Shown: piece by piece, positions 15,068 through 17,128 of the stretch
Numbering within the stretch: position 1 is the first letter of the stretch
Layout: every line of letters starts with the position of its first letter
Origin: an uncultured Eubacteriales bacterium
GTDB lineage: Bacteria > Bacillota > Clostridia > Peptostreptococcales > Anaerovoracaceae
Direction of reading: 5' to 3'
DNA: 17,128 nt
Assembly: GCA_902772685.1 (NCBI GenBank)
Contig: CACYBO010000170.1
Coordinates: 1 to 17,128, forward strand
Notes under the pieces: model-generated
Database searches by the model: none
What the model was told of the DNA's origin: nothing
Seen by the model: only the letters and a program-made list of their open reading frames with translations
Position numbers and translations under genes: made by a program

Positions 15068-15568
15068 ATGGCAACTTTATTCAAACAGTGGCAGAAGCTC
15101 ATAGGAAATCAGACAAAAGAGACCTTCAATGAATTCTGGGAGGAGTACAGCGGCGCAGAGACAAAGATCTACAGCGATATCCTGGACCATCCACAGGAGA
15201 AAATGACAGGAACGATTGGGGAACTAGCAGAAAAGTATGATGTAAGACCGGTGATTTTCATGGGATTCCTCGATGGAATCAATGAGAGCATCAAAACACC
15301 GAACGATCTGGAAGAGATGGATGAGAACTCTGAAGTCGAAGTTGAAATCATCCCGGAGAAACTCTTCTTTAATATGCTTAAGGCGGACGCGGACTACCTG
15401 TATGGCCTCGAGCAGTGGGAGGACATTCTCGGCGAAGAGGAGATGGTCCGGATCGCGAAGGAGTACAAACAGTCAAAGACAGTCAGACGTGCAACGCCGA
15501 AGATAGGACGCAACGATCCATGTCCTTGCGGCAGCGGAAAGAAATATAAGCATTGTTGCGGCAGATAA
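15068..15568 (+). CDS. SEC-C motif protein of unknown function
   Basis: A 166-residue protein ending in the SEC-C zinc-binding motif GRNDPCPCGSGKKYKHCCG, with C152, C154, C163 and C164 next to H162. This motif is known from the C-terminus of SecA, where it binds zinc and SecB or ribosome, and from many small proteins of unknown function. The first 140 residues are mostly helical and acidic (DLEEMDENSEVEVEI) with no recognised domain. GGAGGGG (15052-15058) lies 9 bases before the ATG. It is 29 bases after hom and 14 bases before rpoN, hence probably co-transcribed. It is not SecA, which is far longer and has a DEAD-type motor. Confidence 0.88.
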   Translation: MATLFKQWQKLIGNQTKETFNEFWEEYSGAETKIYSDILDHPQEKMTGTIGELAEKYDVRPVIFMGFLDGINESIKTPNDLEEMDENSEVEVEIIPEKLFFNMLKADADYLYGLEQWEDILGEEEMVRIAKEYKQSKTVRRATPKIGRNDPCPCGSGKKYKHCCGR

Positions 15569-15582
15569 CTTCATAAACCAGA

Positions 15583-17007
15583 ATGAACGATATCAGACTA
15601 GGCTTTGACCTGACAATTGAGCAATCACAAAAACTGGTGATGACACCGGAGCTGATTCAGGCAATCCAGATCCTCCAGTTTAACACACAGGAGCTGAACG
15701 CCTTTGTCCAGGAACAGCTTCTGGTTAATCCTGTCCTGGAGCAGGATCAGGAGCAGGAAAGGCAGGATGGTGACGATTCCGAAAGCGCGCAGCCTGCGGA
15801 GAACAGACAGGAAGAGAACGAGAAACTGGACTGGAAGGAATTCATCAGAAACGGTAGTTATGATGATATCAGCTACAGAAGCTACGGGAACAGAGACGAG
15901 GAAAAACCGGACGCCTATGAAAGGTATGTTACGAATGAAGTGACGCTGCCGGAACATCTTATGTTCCAGTATCAGTTCGCTACAGTGGATAAAGGCTGCC
16001 GGCGCGTGGGGAAATATATCATAGAGTCTCTCGATGAGAACGGTTACATGACATCCAGCGTCGAGGAGATTGCGAAAGCGACCGGTATCCGCGAAGAGAA
16101 AGTCTGCGAGGCCTTGGATATCATTCACGGATTCGATCCGGCCGGCGTGGGCGCCAGAAACCTGGCGGAATGCCTGCGGCTCCAGCTGGAAGCGAAGAAC
16201 GCTCTTACGCCGCAAATGGATGAGATCATCGGCAAGCATCTGGAAGACATCGCCAACAACAGGCTTGCGGCCGTTGCCAAAGATACGGGTATGACTGTGC
16301 TGCAGGTCCAGGAGGCCGCAGATGTCATAAGAACGCTTGAACCAAAGCCGGGAAGGCAGTTCGCGTCAGAGATGGAGACAAAATATGTGATTCCCGATGT
16401 CATTATCGAGAAGGTCAATGACGAATATGCGGTTATTATCAATGACAGCAGCACTCCGCATCTGACGATAAGCTCCTATTACAGGAGTCTCCTCGGGAAG
16501 GCGGAACAGGATCAGCAGCTGGCGGATTATCTTTCGGAGAGAGTGAGCTCGGCGAACTGGCTGATCAAGAGTATCGAACAGAGAAAGCACACAATATACA
16601 ATGTTGTGTCCGCGGTAGTCAAGTATCAGAAGGATTTCTTCGATAAGGGAAGCAAGTACCTCAGAACGCTGACCCTCAAAGACATTGCGGAGGAACTGGG
16701 AATCCATGAATCCACGGTTTCCAGGTCGATAAACGGGAAATACCTTCAGTGCCCAAGAGGCGTTTATGAGATTAAATACTTCTTCTCAGCAGGCGTTTCC
16801 GATTATGTAGGTGAAGGCGTTTCATCGAACAGCATAAAAGAATTCATAAAGGAAATCGTCGAAGGGGAAGACCGACATAAACCATACAGCGATCAGGCCA
16901 TGGTGGACATTCTGAAAGAGAAGGGATTCAACATATCCAGAAGAACTGTGGCCAAGTACAGAGACGAGTTGGGAATCCTCTCGTCATCAAAGAGAAAAAG
17001 ATATTGA
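15583..17007 (+). CDS. rpoN: RNA polymerase sigma-54 factor
   Basis: A 474-residue alternative sigma factor that directs polymerase to -24/-12 promoters and needs an AAA+ activator. Region I (residues 1-52) is rich in Q and L, with SQKLVMTPELIQAIQILQ. It is followed by an acidic, variable region II (about 53-80), the core-binding region III (about 100-330), a helix-turn-helix at about 364-390 (TLKDIAEELGIHESTVSRSI) and the RpoN box at 452-461 (SRRTVAKYRD; the consensus begins with A). All domains are complete. The ATG at 15583 is the only start possible, since an in-frame stop at 15574-15576 lies just upstream. No clear ribosome binding site precedes it, so translation may depend on coupling to the SEC-C gene 14 bases upstream. 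No activator or clear -24/-12 site is in the window, so its targets are elsewhere. Confidence 0.97.
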   Translation: MNDIRLGFDLTIEQSQKLVMTPELIQAIQILQFNTQELNAFVQEQLLVNPVLEQDQEQERQDGDDSESAQPAENRQEENEKLDWKEFIRNGSYDDISYRSYGNRDEEKPDAYERYVTNEVTLPEHLMFQYQFATVDKGCRRVGKYIIESLDENGYMTSSVEEIAKATGIREEKVCEALDIIHGFDPAGVGARNLAECLRLQLEAKNALTPQMDEIIGKHLEDIANNRLAAVAKDTGMTVLQVQEAADVIRTLEPKPGRQFASEMETKYVIPDVIIEKVNDEYAVIINDSSTPHLTISSYYRSLLGKAEQDQQLADYLSERVSSANWLIKSIEQRKHTIYNVVSAVVKYQKDFFDKGSKYLRTLTLKDIAEELGIHESTVSRSINGKYLQCPRGVYEIKYFFSAGVSDYVGEGVSSNSIKEFIKEIVEGEDRHKPYSDQAMVDILKEKGFNISRRTVAKYRDELGILSSSKRKRY

Positions 17008-17076
17008 TCCCGTCGCGGGTTGATATATACATGTACCTAATTTAATTGAAGATATTTGTTTCAGGAGGAAAAAGCT

Positions 17077-17128
17077 ATGGCAATCAAAGTTGGAATCAGT
17101 GGTTTTGGTCGTATTTCACGTCTCGCAA
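17077..17128 (+). CDS. gap: Glyceraldehyde-3-phosphate dehydrogenase, 5' end only
   Basis: Seventeen codons are visible, reading MAIKVGISGFGRISRLA, the NAD-binding start of GAPDH (usual form GINGFGRIGR). AGGAGGA (17063-17069) precedes the ATG. The codons GGT, CGT and TTT differ from the GGC/GGA and AGA use of neighbouring genes, as expected of a highly expressed glycolytic gene. The asparagine and last glycine of the usual GINGFGRIG motif are both serine here. The 69 bases between rpoN and this gene should hold its promoter; the best match, TTGATA (17020-17025) with TTTAAT (17041-17046), has a short 15-base spacer and is uncertain. The rest of the gene is outside the window. Confidence 0.85.
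   Translation, partial: MAIKVGISGFGRISRLA

Noticed and set aside
14208..15074. A 288-residue open frame on the minus strand opposite hom
   Set aside because: Antisense to well conserved hom codons, cysteine/histidine-rich random-looking protein, no promoter or ribosome binding site.
17009..17019. CCCG-TCG-CGGG hairpin after rpoN as a terminator
   Set aside because: The stem is only 4 bp and no T tract follows.

Overview
The window is a stretch of about 17 kb of chromosome from a Gram-positive anaerobe, most likely a member of the Clostridia (Firmicutes). The signs are strong AGGAGG-type ribosome binding sites, a glycyl radical enzyme with its activase, a BioY biotin transporter under a BirA-type operator, a stand-alone ferredoxin:thioredoxin reductase-like protein and a sigma-54 gene. 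Base composition looks close to 50% GC. Placement in an Anaerovoracaceae/Family XIII-like lineage is a guess. Coding density is very high, no stretch over 300 bases lacks a gene, and I see no tRNA, rRNA, CRISPR array, insertion sequence or prophage.

Layout. (1) 1-1472 is the 3' two thirds of a glycogen/alpha-glucan phosphorylase gene, closed by an intrinsic terminator. (2) 1609-5691 is a three-gene unit: a flavoredoxin-like flavin reductase, a glycyl radical enzyme activase and an 843-residue glycyl radical enzyme (GRE). The GRE has a glycerol/propanediol-dehydratase-like active site plus a four-cysteine insertion. Its substrate is not identifiable from the neighbours. (3) 5688-6236 (minus strand) is bioY, whose stop codon overlaps that of the GRE. 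Its promoter and a BirA-type operator lie at 6304-6367. (4) 6478-7182 holds an FTR-like [4Fe-4S] redox protein and a PAP2-family membrane phosphatase. (5) 7207-8124 (minus strand) is a D-2-hydroxyacid dehydrogenase. It is divergent from (6) 8203-13964, an apparent operon of rdgB (ITPase), a YihY/BrkB membrane protein and a very large secreted subtilisin-like protease. (7) 14043-17007 holds an ACT-less homoserine dehydrogenase, a SEC-C zinc-motif protein and rpoN (sigma-54). (8) From 17077 the window runs into the start of gap (glyceraldehyde-3-phosphate dehydrogenase).

Most genes are ordinary housekeeping or metabolic genes. The parts most worth attention are the orphan GRE/activase/flavin-reductase unit and its cysteine-rich insert, the FTR-like protein with unusual motif spacing, the BirA operator placed on the bioY start point, the apparently leaderless rdgB with back-to-back divergent promoters, and the multidomain protease with a roughly 240-residue insertion inside its catalytic domain. 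I did not find a clear new defence or mobile system.
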